64,000 nt of DNA from Streptomyces sp. ISL-43. GTDB taxonomy: Bacteria; Actinomycetota; Actinomycetes; Streptomycetales; Streptomycetaceae. The DNA lies in NCBI RefSeq assembly GCF_018614195.1, contig NZ_JAGGOT010000022.1, positions 141,051 to 205,050 on the forward strand, read 5' to 3'. The notes beneath the pieces are model-generated. The model saw nothing but the letters and a program-made list of their open reading frames with translations. It searched no databases and was not told the origin of the DNA. The translations under genes were made by a program, and so were the position numbers. Positions 43,599-54,278 of the stretch are shown one piece after another; position 1 is the stretch's first letter, and each line of letters starts with the position of its first letter.

Positions 43599-43673
43599 CC
43601 CCGACACCGGCGGCCCCGTGCGAGACCCATCCGCCCGGGGCCGCCGGCCGCGGCCGCGTCCCCGGTCGGCGGA

Positions 43674-44576
43674 CTACGCCCGCGAGGCGACCCTGCGCCG
43701 CATGCGGGAGACGGCGACGCCGGCCAGGCAGATCGCACCGCCCAGCAGGGTCAGCCCGGCCGGGATCTCGTCGAGGGCGACCCAGGCGATGAGCACCACG
43801 ACGGCGGGCACCGCGTAGGTCGTCGCGCCCATCTTCCCGGCGGTGGTCCGCGCCAGGGCGTACGACCAGGTGGTGAAGGCCAGCGCGGTCGGGAAGAGCC
43901 CCAGGTAGACCATGTTGAGGACAGCGGCCAACGGCGCCTGCGGGAGCTGGTCGGCGAGCTGCCAGGCGAAGGGCAGGGTGACGGCCGTGCCGATGAAGCA
44001 GCCGTACGTGGTCACCTGGATCGGACTCGCGTACTTCAGCGCGGGCTTCTGCGAGACCACCCCGGCCCCGTAGGTGAGCGCGGCGACCAGGCAGAGCAGG
44101 ACCCCGCCCAGCGAGGCGGATCCGCCGTGGGAGGTCGACAGCCCGACGACCACCGCTCCGGCGAAGGAGACGGCCATGCCCGCCAGCAGCATCGGCGGGA
44201 ACCCCTCTTTCAGCAGCCAGCCGCTGAGCAGGGCGATCACGATCGGGCCGATGTTGACGACCATCGCCGCGGTACCGGCGTCCACGAGCTGCTCGCCCCA
44301 GTTCAGCGTCACCATGTACAGCCCGAACCACAGCACCCCGGAGCCCAGGATCCCGGGCCACGCCTGCCTCGGCGGCGGCGGGACCCGCTTGACGAGCAGT
44401 ACCAGCCCGAGCGTGACCGAGGCCGTCAACAGCCGCCCGAACGCGAGCGCCCCGGGCCCGAAGTGAGCGGCCGCGGACCGGATGGAAACGAACGCGGAGG
44501 CCCACAACAAGACGGTCACCCCGGCCGCTATCAACGCACGCCGCTCGGTTCCGTTCTCATCAGCCGTTTTATCCAT
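43674..44576 (-). CDS. EamA/DMT-family transporter
   Basis: A 300-residue membrane protein with ten predicted helices in two EamA repeats. Landmarks are AAGVTVLLWASAFVSIRSAA at the start and YLGLFPTALAFTTWSYAL with GATTYAVPAVVVLIAWVALDEIP in the second repeat. A drug/metabolite exporter of unknown substrate. It begins 10 nt after the alpha/beta hydrolase gene's stop on the same strand and may be in one operon with it under MarR control. Confidence 0.9.
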   Translation of the reverse strand: MDKTADENGTERRALIAAGVTVLLWASAFVSIRSAAAHFGPGALAFGRLLTASVTLGLVLLVKRVPPPPRQAWPGILGSGVLWFGLYMVTLNWGEQLVDAGTAAMVVNIGPIVIALLSGWLLKEGFPPMLLAGMAVSFAGAVVVGLSTSHGGSASLGGVLLCLVAALTYGAGVVSQKPALKYASPIQVTTYGCFIGTAVTLPFAWQLADQLPQAPLAAVLNMVYLGLFPTALAFTTWSYALARTTAGKMGATTYAVPAVVVLIAWVALDEIPAGLTLLGGAICLAGVAVSRMRRRVASRA

Positions 44577-44585
44577 GCGCGCAAG

Positions 44586-45446
44586 CTACCGGCCCGGACA
44601 GCCGGCGGCCGTGAGCAGGCCCCGCAGCCGCTCCGCATAGCCCCTGGGGTGGGTGGTGTTGCCGTTGTGGCCGCCCGGGAAGGTCCGTATCTCCATGTCC
44701 AGGAGGGCCGCCAGTCTCACCGCGCACTGGTGGTCGAAGACCGTGGGCGGGGTGGCGGCCCCCACGGCGGGGATGATGCGGGTCGGAGTCCGGGTGAGGG
44801 CTTCCGGGTCGAGGTTGTCGCCGATGATCGCCGAGAAGTCGTGCTCGATGAAGCGGTCGAAGTTGGCGTGCCGGCGCTCGTCCAGGGGCTGGGGCGTCAG
44901 CCCGGGCTCGGCATCCCGCCGGGTCACGTCTATCCCGAGGACCCGGGCCATCTCCGGGAAGGCGGCGCCGAGTCCGCCCGTGCGGTAGGTGCCCTGGAGC
45001 CGCGCGAGCTCCGCCTCGTGCCGGCCGCGCTCGTCTTCGGGCAGTAGCCACGGGGCGACCGGCTCGTGCGCGATCAGGGTGCTCACCTGCTCCGGGTGCC
45101 GGACAGCCACGTGCAGGCCTATGACGGCGCCAAGGCTGCACCCGAGCATCAGAGCCGGCTCATCGGTGACGGCGGCCAACAGCCGGTGCACGTCATCCGT
45201 GTGCTCGGCGAGGGACGTGGTCCGACCAGGCTCCTCCACCCGGCTGCGCGAGAGTCCTCGGCGGTCGTACGTCAGCACCGTGAACGTGTCGGTGAGGTGC
45301 GGGACCAGGTCCACCGTGCGGTCGGCATCCCCCTCCCCGCTCTGCGAGATGAGCAACAGCGGCCCGGAGCCCTGGAGCACGTAGTGCAGCGCGGCACCCG
45401 GGACCGTAAGCATGCCGGTCCCTGCAGACGTGACGGTGGCGGACAT
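44586..45446 (-). CDS. alpha/beta hydrolase under MarR control
   Basis: A 286-residue alpha/beta hydrolase. The fold start is GAALHYVLQGSGPLLLISQSGEGD, the nucleophile elbow LGCSLGAVIG and the histidine TFPGGHNGN. The oxyanion segment reads SQSGEG instead of HGxG, an uncommon form seen in a Streptomyces subgroup. It is divergent from a MarR gene with several repeat operators between, so it is probably the regulator's target. Substrate unknown. Confidence 0.88.
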   Translation of the reverse strand: MSATVTSAGTGMLTVPGAALHYVLQGSGPLLLISQSGEGDADRTVDLVPHLTDTFTVLTYDRRGLSRSRVEEPGRTTSLAEHTDDVHRLLAAVTDEPALMLGCSLGAVIGLHVAVRHPEQVSTLIAHEPVAPWLLPEDERGRHEAELARLQGTYRTGGLGAAFPEMARVLGIDVTRRDAEPGLTPQPLDERRHANFDRFIEHDFSAIIGDNLDPEALTRTPTRIIPAVGAATPPTVFDHQCAVRLAALLDMEIRTFPGGHNGNTTHPRGYAERLRGLLTAAGCPGR

Positions 45447-45522
45447 GGCGACTCCTTCGTCGATACGCGGTGGCCCCGGACCCTTCGTCCGCTGCTCTGC
45501 GACCAAGCTAATCCATCGAAAC

Positions 45523-45574
45523 AGATACATCAATACCGATGGATCGAATGAGATGCATCTTCGCAGATGTATCT
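45523..45574. promoter_or_regulatory. MarR-type operator cluster
   Basis: Three related 10-bp elements: AGATACATCA (45523-45532), AGATGCATCT (45551-45560, perfect palindrome) and AGATGTATCT (45565-45574). They lie in the divergent hydrolase/MarR promoter, the last one 8 bp before the MarR start, as expected for autorepression. Confidence 0.65.
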
Positions 45575-45581
45575 TGTCCCC

Positions 45582-46115
45582 ATGAATGGACTGGACGGCG
45601 CGGACGACGCGGCCGGCACGGGTGGCGTGGACGGGATCGAACTCTTCCTGCTGGGCCGGGCCTTGATGAAGCTCGGCGAAGAAGCCCTGCCCGAGCCTCC
45701 CGGCGGCGCAGGCCAGTACCCCGGCAGCACCCGCTCCGTCGTCATCGTGGCCGGTGACATCGCCACGCACCCGAACACCACCGTCGGCGAGACGGCCCAG
45801 CGCACCGGCCTCCCGCAGAGCCAGGTCTCCGGCGCCGTCGCCCGCCTGCGCGAGGCCGGCTCCGTGGAAACCGCGCCCGACCCGACCGACCGCCGCCGCA
45901 CGCTGGTCCGTCGGATTCCCGGAACTCCCGCGCGCGTGGCCGCCGTACGGGCCACCGGGACCTCGAAAGTCGAGGAGGCCCTGGCCCGGGCCCTGGGCGA
46001 GACCGAAGCCGACTGCCTGCCGGAGGTGACCCACGCCCTGGAGATCCTGGCCCGCCACCTGGTGACCCGCGATCCCCGCCAAGGGCTGTCCCCCGGGCCC
46101 GTCAACTGTCCGTGA
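45582..46115 (+). CDS. MarR-family transcriptional regulator
   Basis: A 177-residue winged-helix regulator. The recognition region is TVGETAQRTGLPQSQVSGAVARLREAGSVETAPDPTDRRRTLVR, with the wing DRRRT typical of MarR. The ATG at 45582 is preferred over one 15 nt upstream, which falls within the operator palindrome. The 3' end overlaps the convergent acyl-CoA synthetase gene by 14 nt. Confidence 0.88.
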   Translation: MNGLDGADDAAGTGGVDGIELFLLGRALMKLGEEALPEPPGGAGQYPGSTRSVVIVAGDIATHPNTTVGETAQRTGLPQSQVSGAVARLREAGSVETAPDPTDRRRTLVRRIPGTPARVAAVRATGTSKVEEALARALGETEADCLPEVTHALEILARHLVTRDPRQGLSPGPVNCP

Positions 46116-47445
46116 GCAACAGCTTCTTCTGCGGCTTGCCCATCGCGTTGCGCGGAATCGCCGCCACGAACCGCACCTCGCGCGGCCGCTTGTGCACCGA
46201 CAGATGCGCGGCGACGAAGTCGGTGAGCTCCGCCCCCGTGACCCCTTCGGCCACCACGAAGGCCACGATCCGCTGCCCCAGATCCGCGTCCGGCAGCCCG
46301 ACCACCGCCGCCTCGCTCACCCTCGGGTGATCCAGCAGCGCGTTCTCGATCTCACCCGCGCCGATCCGGTAGCCACCCGACTTGATCATGTCGATGGAGG
46401 CCCGGCCCACGATGCGGTGGACTCCGTCGGCGTCGACGGCCGCGATGTCCCCCGTACGGAACCACCCGTCCTCCGTGTACGCCGCCGCCGTCGCCTCGGG
46501 ACGGCCCAGATACCCGGAGAACAACGTCGGCCCGGTGAGCTGGAGTTCACCGATCTCCGCGCCCGCCTCGGCCACGATGCGCGTACGAATGCCGGGGAGC
46601 GGGGTGCCGACCGTACCGGGCCGTACCTCGCCGCCCGCGCGCCCGCTGACGGTGATCAGCGTCTCGGTCATCCCGTACCGTTCCACGGGCCGCAGCCCGG
46701 TCAGCCGCTCCAGATCCCGGAAGACGGGCGCGGGCAGCGCGGCGCTCCCGGAGACGAGGAGCCGGGCGCTGCCCAGCGCGGCGGCGGCCTGCGGTACCCC
46801 GGCGATACGGGACCACACGGTCGGCACCCCGAAGTACAGGCTTCCTCCGGCCTGCGCGTAGGCCTCCGGCGCGGGCCGGCCGGTGTGCACGAGACGGCTG
46901 CCGGTGCGCAGGGCGCCGAACACCCCGAGGACGAGACCGTGCACGTGGAACAGCGGCAGCCCGTGCACCAGGGTGTCCTCGGCGCTCCACTGCCAGGCCT
47001 CGGCGAGGGCGTCGAGGTCGGCGGCGACGGCCTCTGCGGTGAGGACGACACCCTTGGGCGGCCCGGTCGTACCGGAGGTGTACAGAATCAGCGCCGCCCC
47101 GCCGGAGCCGGATTCCAGTCCCCCCGCCCAGCCCGACCGATCGGAGCGCCGGTCGAAGTCCACGTCGAGGAGCACCGCTCCGGAGTCCCGCAGGATGTGC
47201 TCGCGCTCGGCCGGCCCCGCGTCGGGCGGCAGCGGTACGAAGGGCACCCCGGCGAGCAGCCCGCCGACAGCGGCGGCGACGGTTTCCAGCGAGGCGGTCG
47301 CGGTCACCGCGAAGGCGGGTGCGCCTGCGATATCGGCGGCCACCGCGCGGGCCGCGCCGAGCAGGGCCTCGTAGGAAGCGGCCCGCCCGGCCACCCGCAC
47401 CGCGTCGCCCCGATCCCCGTACACCCCGGTAAGCGCGCTCAGCAC
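46102..47445 (-). CDS. acyl-CoA synthetase (malonyl-CoA synthetase-like)
   Basis: A 447-residue ANL enzyme with all core motifs intact: ILYTSGTTGPPKGVVLT (P-loop), VERYGMTETLI, GWFRTGD, IVGRASIDMIKSGGYRIG and the catalytic lysine in NAMGKPQKK. The short N-terminus and overall pattern resemble MatB malonate-CoA ligases and related short acyl-CoA synthetases. It offers a direct contrast to the degenerate ligase at 11715. Makes an acyl-CoA from a small acid; exact acid unknown. Confidence 0.9.
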   Translation of the reverse strand: MLSALTGVYGDRGDAVRVAGRAASYEALLGAARAVAADIAGAPAFAVTATASLETVAAAVGGLLAGVPFVPLPPDAGPAEREHILRDSGAVLLDVDFDRRSDRSGWAGGLESGSGGAALILYTSGTTGPPKGVVLTAEAVAADLDALAEAWQWSAEDTLVHGLPLFHVHGLVLGVFGALRTGSRLVHTGRPAPEAYAQAGGSLYFGVPTVWSRIAGVPQAAAALGSARLLVSGSAALPAPVFRDLERLTGLRPVERYGMTETLITVSGRAGGEVRPGTVGTPLPGIRTRIVAEAGAEIGELQLTGPTLFSGYLGRPEATAAAYTEDGWFRTGDIAAVDADGVHRIVGRASIDMIKSGGYRIGAGEIENALLDHPRVSEAAVVGLPDADLGQRIVAFVVAEGVTGAELTDFVAAHLSVHKRPREVRFVAAIPRNAMGKPQKKLLLTDS

Positions 47446-47865
47446 TGGCTGTTCCCCCTACAGAGTGTGGACAGTCAACCCCAGGCTACGACCAGCCCGG
47501 GCTGAACCCACCCCACCACCGCCGCCCCACCCCCGCCGGCATTTGAGGCGCGGGGTCCGGGCCGGAGCCCAACCCACCCCCGCCGCCCCACCCCAGCCCC
47601 GCCGGCGTTTTGAGGCGCGGGGTCTGGGGCGGAGCCCCAGGGAGCCCGGGCAGAGCCCGGGCTCCCACGGGTCCGGGCGGAGCCCGGGGAACGGAGGAAG
47701 GGCGGGGCGGGGACAAGCCCGCGCAGCGGCGGCCCTAAGGCACGCGCACCCAGGCCCAGGCCCCGGCCCCGGCCCCGCAAAACAACCCGCCCAGCCCGCC
47801 CAGCCCGCCCAGCCCGGCCGGCCCGGCCAAGGCAGCCAAAGCCCGGCCAAGCCCGAAGGGCTGAC
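47446..47865. other. 420-bp intergenic stretch with dispersed Streptomyces repeats
   Basis: No gene seen. It holds two copies of a GC-rich element (47531-47570 and 47597-47640; core GCCGGCGTTTTGAGGCGCGG), an extremely common Streptomyces intergenic repeat, and a perfect terminator hairpin (47641-47665). The last 100 bp are low-complexity GCCCAGCCCG runs. Confidence 0.8.
47641..47665 (-). terminator. terminator downstream of gdhA
   Basis: Perfect 11-bp arms GGAGCCCGGGC / GCCCGGGCTCC with an AGA loop, about 200 bp past the gdhA stop. Confidence 0.6.
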
Positions 47866-49569
<1,704 letters not shown>

Positions 49570-50070
49570 ATGGACACCGCACGGCTCGCCGCCCTAGTCG
49601 CCGCGACGCTCACCACGGGCCTGATGGCCGGTCTGTTCTTCGCCTTCGACGTCTCGGTGATGCCGGCCCTCAAGCGCTCCGACGACCGGACCCTCATCTC
49701 GGTGATGCAGCGCGTGAACACCTCCATCATCAATGGCTGGTTCATGCTGGCCTTCCTCGGCGCGCTCCTGTTCACCGCCCTCGCGCTGGCCCTGCACCTG
49801 CCCGCCGGCGAGCACGCCGCAGTGCCCCCGCTGTCCGGGGCACTGCTCGCCTACGTACTCGCCCTCGCGGTCACCGGCCGGGTGAACATCCCGCTCAACA
49901 ACGCCCTGGAGGCGGCCGGCCCCGCCGAGCGGATCGCCGATCCGGCCGCCGTGCGCCGGGCGTTCGAGACGAAGTGGGTGCCCGCCAACCGCTGGCGCAC
50001 CGCACTGTGCACAGCCGCCCTGGGCTGCCAGTCCTGGGCCCTCTGGGCGTCGGCGGCACACAGCCTCTGA
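49570..50070 (+). CDS. DUF1772 (anthrone-oxygenase-like) membrane protein 1
   Basis: A 166-residue protein with four hydrophobic helices. The family motifs are FFAFDVSVMPALK near the N-terminus and RVNIPLNNALE in the third helix. DUF1772 proteins include anthrone oxygenase-related enzymes, but most are uncharacterised. A homologous gene lies convergently just 7 bp downstream. Confidence 0.86.
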   Translation: MDTARLAALVAATLTTGLMAGLFFAFDVSVMPALKRSDDRTLISVMQRVNTSIINGWFMLAFLGALLFTALALALHLPAGEHAAVPPLSGALLAYVLALAVTGRVNIPLNNALEAAGPAERIADPAAVRRAFETKWVPANRWRTALCTAALGCQSWALWASAAHSL

Positions 50071-50077
50071 GCGACCC

Positions 50078-50611
50078 TCAACGAGCGGACGCCCCACGGC
50101 CCCCAGCCCGCCGCCCGTACAGTACGAGCGCCCGCGCCAAGGCGGTCAGCGCCGCCGTGCAGAGCAGCGTCCGCACGATGTTCACCGTCTCCCAGGTGCC
50201 CTTGAACTTGTCGACGACCGAGAAGTCGGTGAGCTGCGCGGCGTCACCCGCGTCGGCGAGCTCGTTGTTGAGCGGAATGTTGACCGTGAAGGTGACGACG
50301 AGGACGACCAGGTACGCCGCCCCGGCCAGCGCGGTCCACAGCGCGACCTCCCGGCGCCCGGCCCGCGCCTCGACGAACGCCGCGGCGAAGACCGCGAGCA
50401 GCGCGACGACGAAGACCGTCCCGAAGAGGGGGTTGCCGTCGATGACGGCGTTGAAGTTCTGCATCGCGGTGACGTACGTGCGGTCGTCGGCCTTCGCGAG
50501 CCCCGGCATCACCGAGACGTCGAAGGCGAAGAACAGCCCTGCCATCAGGCCGACCAGCACGGTCGACAGTACGAGCAGGACGCTGGAGAGTCTGGTGCCG
50601 GTGGATCCCAT
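50078..50611 (-). CDS. DUF1772 (anthrone-oxygenase-like) membrane protein 2
   Basis: A 177-residue homologue of the preceding gene on the opposite strand. LMAGLFFAFDVSVMPGLAKADDRTYV matches LMAGLFFAFDVSVMPALKRSDDRTLI, and TVNIPLNNELADAG matches RVNIPLNNALEAAG. Four membrane helices. The inverted, tail-to-tail arrangement suggests duplication with inversion or two acquisitions of related genes. Confidence 0.86.
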   Translation of the reverse strand: MGSTGTRLSSVLLVLSTVLVGLMAGLFFAFDVSVMPGLAKADDRTYVTAMQNFNAVIDGNPLFGTVFVVALLAVFAAAFVEARAGRREVALWTALAGAAYLVVLVVTFTVNIPLNNELADAGDAAQLTDFSVVDKFKGTWETVNIVRTLLCTAALTALARALVLYGRRAGGRGASAR

Positions 50612-50803
50612 CTGTGCCCCCGTCCGAATCCGAAAATGAACGCGGGAGGCTCCAACCGCCCCCCGACGGCTGCTGATCGTGCCACCACCGCCGGCATCCG
50701 GCCAGTGGTCCTCGGGGGCCGTACCGTCGTCCGTACCGTCGTCCGTACGGGCCTCCGTACCGGCCCCGGAAAGCTGCATGCAGCGCACACGTAGGCTGCG
50801 GGA

Positions 50804-51295
50804 ATGACCACCAGCACACGGACTCCGTCCCTCCGCCTCGAACCGGTCACCCCGGACGACTTCGACGCAGTCTGCGCGCTGTCGGTCCGCCCCGACCAGG
50901 CGCACCTGGTCGCCCCGGTCGTGAAGTCGCTGGCCGAGGCGTACGTCCACGGGGAGACGGCCTGGCCGCGGGCGATCGTCGACGGCGACGAGATCGTCGG
51001 CTTCGTGATGGCCTTCCTCGACATCGCCTGGAACCCGGCCGGGGACCCCCGCGACATCCGCTCCGGCCTGTGGCGCCTGAACATCTCGGCCGCCCACCAG
51101 TCCAAGGGCTACGGCCGCTTCGCGGTCGAGGCGGTGGCCGCCGAACTCCGCGGCCGCGGCGCCTCCCACGCCTACGTCACCTGGCACGTCGGCCCCGGCA
51201 CCCCCGAACCGTTCTACCTCGGCCTGGGCTTCCGCCCGACGGGCGAGCAGAGCGACGGCGAAACGGTCGCCGTACTGGACCTGACCGGCCCGTAG
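50804..51295 (+). CDS. GNAT-family N-acetyltransferase
   Basis: A 163-residue GNAT enzyme of the SpeG/diamine acetyltransferase-like group. LRLEPVTPDDFDAVCAL opens the fold, NISAAHQSKGYGRFAVEAVAAEL binds acetyl-CoA, and EPFYLGLGFRPTGE closes it. Likely acetylates a polyamine or small amine; not certain. Confidence 0.88.
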   Translation: MTTSTRTPSLRLEPVTPDDFDAVCALSVRPDQAHLVAPVVKSLAEAYVHGETAWPRAIVDGDEIVGFVMAFLDIAWNPAGDPRDIRSGLWRLNISAAHQSKGYGRFAVEAVAAELRGRGASHAYVTWHVGPGTPEPFYLGLGFRPTGEQSDGETVAVLDLTGP

Positions 51296-51305
51296 TCTCA
51301 CCACC

Positions 51306-51376
51306 CGAGCCCCGAGCCCCGAGCCCGGCGCCCCGAGCCCCGAGCCCCGAGCCCCGAGCCCCGAGCCCCCAGCCCC
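51306..51376. repeat. 7-bp tandem repeat (GAGCCCC)
   Basis: About nine near-perfect copies of GAGCCCC between two convergent genes, a simple-sequence tract likely to vary in copy number. Confidence 0.85.
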
Positions 51377-52290
51377 TACGAAGCGGACGCCACCCCCGCC
51401 CTGAACTCCCGCGGGCTGATGCCCCGCACCCGCTTGAAGGCCGTCGACAGCGCGAAAGCCGAGCTGTAGCCGACCTGGTGGGCAGCTGAGGCGAGCGTCG
51501 TCGACGGGTCACGCAGGAGGTCCGCCGCCAGGGCCAGGCGCCAGCCCGTCAGGTAGGACATCGGGGGCTCGCCGACGAGTTCGGTGAAGCGGCGGGCCAA
51601 CGCGGCCCGGGAGACGCCCACCTTGTGGGCCAGCGACTCCACCGTCCAGCCGTACGCGGGGTTCTCGTGGAGCAGCCGCAGCGCCGGACCGGTCACCGGG
51701 TCGTTCTCGGCGCCGCCGCGTTCCGCGAGCCAGCCCCGTACGACACCGACGAGCAGCAGGTCCAGCAGCCTGCCCAGGACGACCTCCTGGGCAGGCTCCG
51801 TACGGGAGATCTCCCCGCCGAGCAGCGTGACCAGCGCGGGGTCCACCGGCCCGGCCAGCACCGGCGGAAGCGCCTCGAGCAGACGGCTGCCGATCTCGCC
51901 CGGGTTCTGGTAGGTGCCGCTCAGCAGCACCACCGAGCCGGCCGCCTCGCCCCACGTCCGCACCCCGAGCGCCATCGAGTCGGACACGTCCTGCCCGTCG
52001 TCCACTTTGCTGCACCGCTGGTCCGGTCCCACCCTGATCTGCGGGGGCGTGTCCCGGGCGTCGGCGATGGTGTACGGATCCGGTCCCCGTACGAGGGCCG
52101 CCTCGCCCGGCGCGACGAGCACCGGCTCGCCCCCGTCGGGGAGCAGCCACGCCGACCCGTTCACCGTCGTCATCACCGACAGCGGGGCCCGGTCCTCGAT
52201 CCGGACCGCCCAGGGCGGGGTGAAGACGGACTTGATGAAGTAGGCCGACCTGGCCTTGGGTCCTTCGAGGAGAGCCGTCAGCGTGTCCAT
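51376..52290 (-). CDS. AraC-family transcriptional regulator
   Basis: A 304-residue regulator with an N-terminal cupin-type sensor (AraC_binding_2; APLSVMTTVNGSAWLLPDGG) and two C-terminal helix-turn-helices (WTVESLAHKVGVSRAALARRF and LASAAHQVGYSSAFALSTAFKRVRGISPREFR). Adjacent and on the same strand as the NmrA-like gene upstream, the common pairing in which the regulator controls an NAD(P)H-binding oxidoreductase. Confidence 0.92.
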   Translation of the reverse strand: MDTLTALLEGPKARSAYFIKSVFTPPWAVRIEDRAPLSVMTTVNGSAWLLPDGGEPVLVAPGEAALVRGPDPYTIADARDTPPQIRVGPDQRCSKVDDGQDVSDSMALGVRTWGEAAGSVVLLSGTYQNPGEIGSRLLEALPPVLAGPVDPALVTLLGGEISRTEPAQEVVLGRLLDLLLVGVVRGWLAERGGAENDPVTGPALRLLHENPAYGWTVESLAHKVGVSRAALARRFTELVGEPPMSYLTGWRLALAADLLRDPSTTLASAAHQVGYSSAFALSTAFKRVRGISPREFRAGVASAS

Positions 52291-52369
52291 CGGCCCATTC
52301 TCCCCAAGCGCTTCCCGCTCCCTCCACCCCTCCCACCCGTCGCCGGCCCGCCCGCCCCGCTCGAAGTTC

Positions 52370-53263
52370 CTACGCGTCCCAGACGCCACGGGCCGCCGCC
52401 TCCCGCGCGAAGTCGGCGAAGTCCCGCGGCTTCCGGCCCAGCACTTCCTCGACCCCGCCCACCAGATGCGCGTTGCGTCCGTCCAGGATCAGTGTGAACA
52501 GGTCCGTGAACTCCTCCGGCAGTCCGTTCTCGCGCAGCACCGCCCGGTAGGCCTCGTTCGAGATCGGGACGTACGAGATCTCGCGCCCCGTGGCCTTCGA
52601 CAGCTCGGCGGCGACGTCGGCGAAGCTGAGCAGCCGCGGGCCGGAGAGCTCGTACGTGCGGCCGATGTGCCGGTCGTCGGTCAGCGCGGCCACCACCACG
52701 TCGGCGATGTCGTCGGCGTCGATGAACGGTTCGAGGGCGTCGGCCGTCGGCAGGGCGATCTCGCCCGCCAGCACGGGCTCCAGGAAGAAGCTCTCGTCGA
52801 AGTTCTGGTTGAACCAGGCCGAGCGCACGACCGTCCAGTCGGCCCCGGACGCCTTCAGCGCGTCCTCGCTCCGCTCCGCCGCCTCCTCGCCGCGCCCCGA
52901 CAGCAGCACCAGCCGGCGCGCACCCGCCGCCACCGCCGCCCGGGCGAAGGCGCCGATCTGCTCGACGGCACCCGGGAAGGAGAGGTCGGGGTAGTACGTG
53001 ACGTACGCCCGGTCCACGCCCTCCAGGGCCGGGCCCCAACTCTCGGGCTCGTTCCAGTCGAAGGCCGGCTCACCGCCGCGCGATCCGACACGGACCGGCT
53101 GCCCCAGGGCGGTGAGCTTCTCGGCCACGCGCCGCCCCGTCTTGCCCGTACCGCCGATGACCAGCGTCCGGGGGCCGCTCCCCGTGTTGTGCGCCTGGCT
53201 GCCCTGCGCCTGGCTGCCCTGCGCCTGGCTGTCCTGCGACTCGTTGTTCTGCGTCTTCGTCAT
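52370..53263 (-). CDS. NmrA-family NAD(P)-binding oxidoreductase/sensor
   Basis: A 297-residue atypical SDR. After a Gln/Ser-rich N-terminal tail (QAQGSQAQGSQA, encoded by 15-bp repeats) comes LVIGGTGKTGRRVAEKL, the dinucleotide motif, then RRLVLLSGRGEEAAE and DWTVVRSAWFNQNF. Typical of QOR2/AgroC-like proteins that bind NAD(P). The gene lies 79 bp upstream of the AraC gene. Confidence 0.9.
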   Translation of the reverse strand: MTKTQNNESQDSQAQGSQAQGSQAHNTGSGPRTLVIGGTGKTGRRVAEKLTALGQPVRVGSRGGEPAFDWNEPESWGPALEGVDRAYVTYYPDLSFPGAVEQIGAFARAAVAAGARRLVLLSGRGEEAAERSEDALKASGADWTVVRSAWFNQNFDESFFLEPVLAGEIALPTADALEPFIDADDIADVVVAALTDDRHIGRTYELSGPRLLSFADVAAELSKATGREISYVPISNEAYRAVLRENGLPEEFTDLFTLILDGRNAHLVGGVEEVLGRKPRDFADFAREAAARGVWDA

Positions 53264-53360
53264 GGCACCAGTCAACGCGTCCCGCGCTGGACGGAACATC
53301 GCCGAGAAGCTCAATCACATACGCCTGCGTCTACCGTTTGGCCGTCTACGGCTTGGCCGT

Positions 53361-53462
53361 CTACGGCTTGGCGAGGGTGTGCGCCACGAGCGCGTTGGCG
53401 TGCCCGTGCCCGAGGCCGTGCTCGCTCTTGAGCCAGGCGACGAGTTCCATGTGCTTGGTCAG
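53361..53462 (-). pseudogene. C-terminal remnant of a DUF4287 gene
   Basis: Reading the minus strand gives LTKHMELVAWLKSEHGLGHG followed by HANALVAHTLAKP and a stop. This is the C-terminal half of the small DUF4287 family. The 5' half is missing; upstream of the leucine codon the sequence belongs to the hydrolase on the other strand. A clear gene fragment marking a recombination junction at about 53461. Confidence 0.8.
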
Positions 53463-54207
53463 CCTCCACGGCCTCGCGGGCCACGCGGGCCACGCGGGCC
53501 ACGCGGGCGAGTGGGACGCGGCCGCCGCGCACCTCGCCCCGCACCACCGCGTGGTGGCGGTGGACCAGCGCGGTCACGGCGCGAGCGAGCGCCGCCCCGC
53601 GGACGTCTCCCGAGCCGCGTACGTGGCGGACGTGCGGGCCGTCTGCGAACAGCTCGGCCTGCACCGCCCGGTCCTGGTGGGCCAGTCGCTCGGCGGCCAC
53701 ACCGCGATGCTCACTGCGGCCGCCCACCCGGACCTCGTACGGGGCCTCGTGCTGGTCGAGGCCGGCGCGGCCGCCGCCGATCCGGGCACCCCCGAGGAGA
53801 TCGGCGGCTGGCTGGACTCCTGGCCGCTCCCCTTCCCCTCGCCGGCCGCGGCGCGGGCGTTCCTCACCGGGGAGGGCCTCAACGGCGAGGCCTGGGCGGC
53901 CGGTCTGGAGCAGCGCGCGGACGGCTGGCACCCACGGTTCGAGCACTCGGTGATGGTCGCGGCCATCTCCGAGAACAGCACCCGCGACTGGTGGCCCGAG
54001 TGGCGCCGGGTCCGGTGCCCGGCGCTGCTCGTCATCGGGGAGAAGGGCATCATCCCGCCCGCGGAATCCATCCGGATGCTCGACTCCGCCGACCCGTCCA
54101 CGAGGATGACGGCGGTCTCGGTCCCGGGCTCCGGCCACGACGTCCACCTGGACCGGCCCGGCGCCCTGCACACCCTGCTGTCGGACTTCCTCGCAACGCT
54201 CCTCTGA
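53449..54207 (+). pseudogene. 5'-truncated alpha/beta hydrolase
   Basis: The 252-residue frame has a proper core: SLHGLAGHAG oxyanion loop, RVVAVDQRGHG, nucleophile in VGQSLGGHTAM and histidine in GSGHDVHLD. However it begins right at the loop and lacks the ~25 residues (first beta strands) that should precede it. Its possible ATG (53449) lies inside the inverted DUF4287 remnant. GHA units repeat in a 9-bp tandem array near the start. Probably a broken gene; activity is doubtful. Confidence 0.7.
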
Positions 54208-54235
54208 GCCCTGACCGCTGGCGCCGATCGCGCAC

Positions 54236-54253
54236 CCTCAAGTGAACTTGAGG
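54236..54253. promoter_or_regulatory. SoxR-box-like operator
   Basis: CCTCAAGTGAACTTGAGG, an 18-bp perfect-arm palindrome differing at one centre base from the classic SoxR box (CCTCAAGTTAACTTGAGG). It lies 25 bp before the flavoprotein ATG. No soxR gene is in the window, so a chromosomal SoxR would act on it. Confidence 0.75.
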
Positions 54254-54278
54254 TCAAGCAATATGATCACATTGCGGT

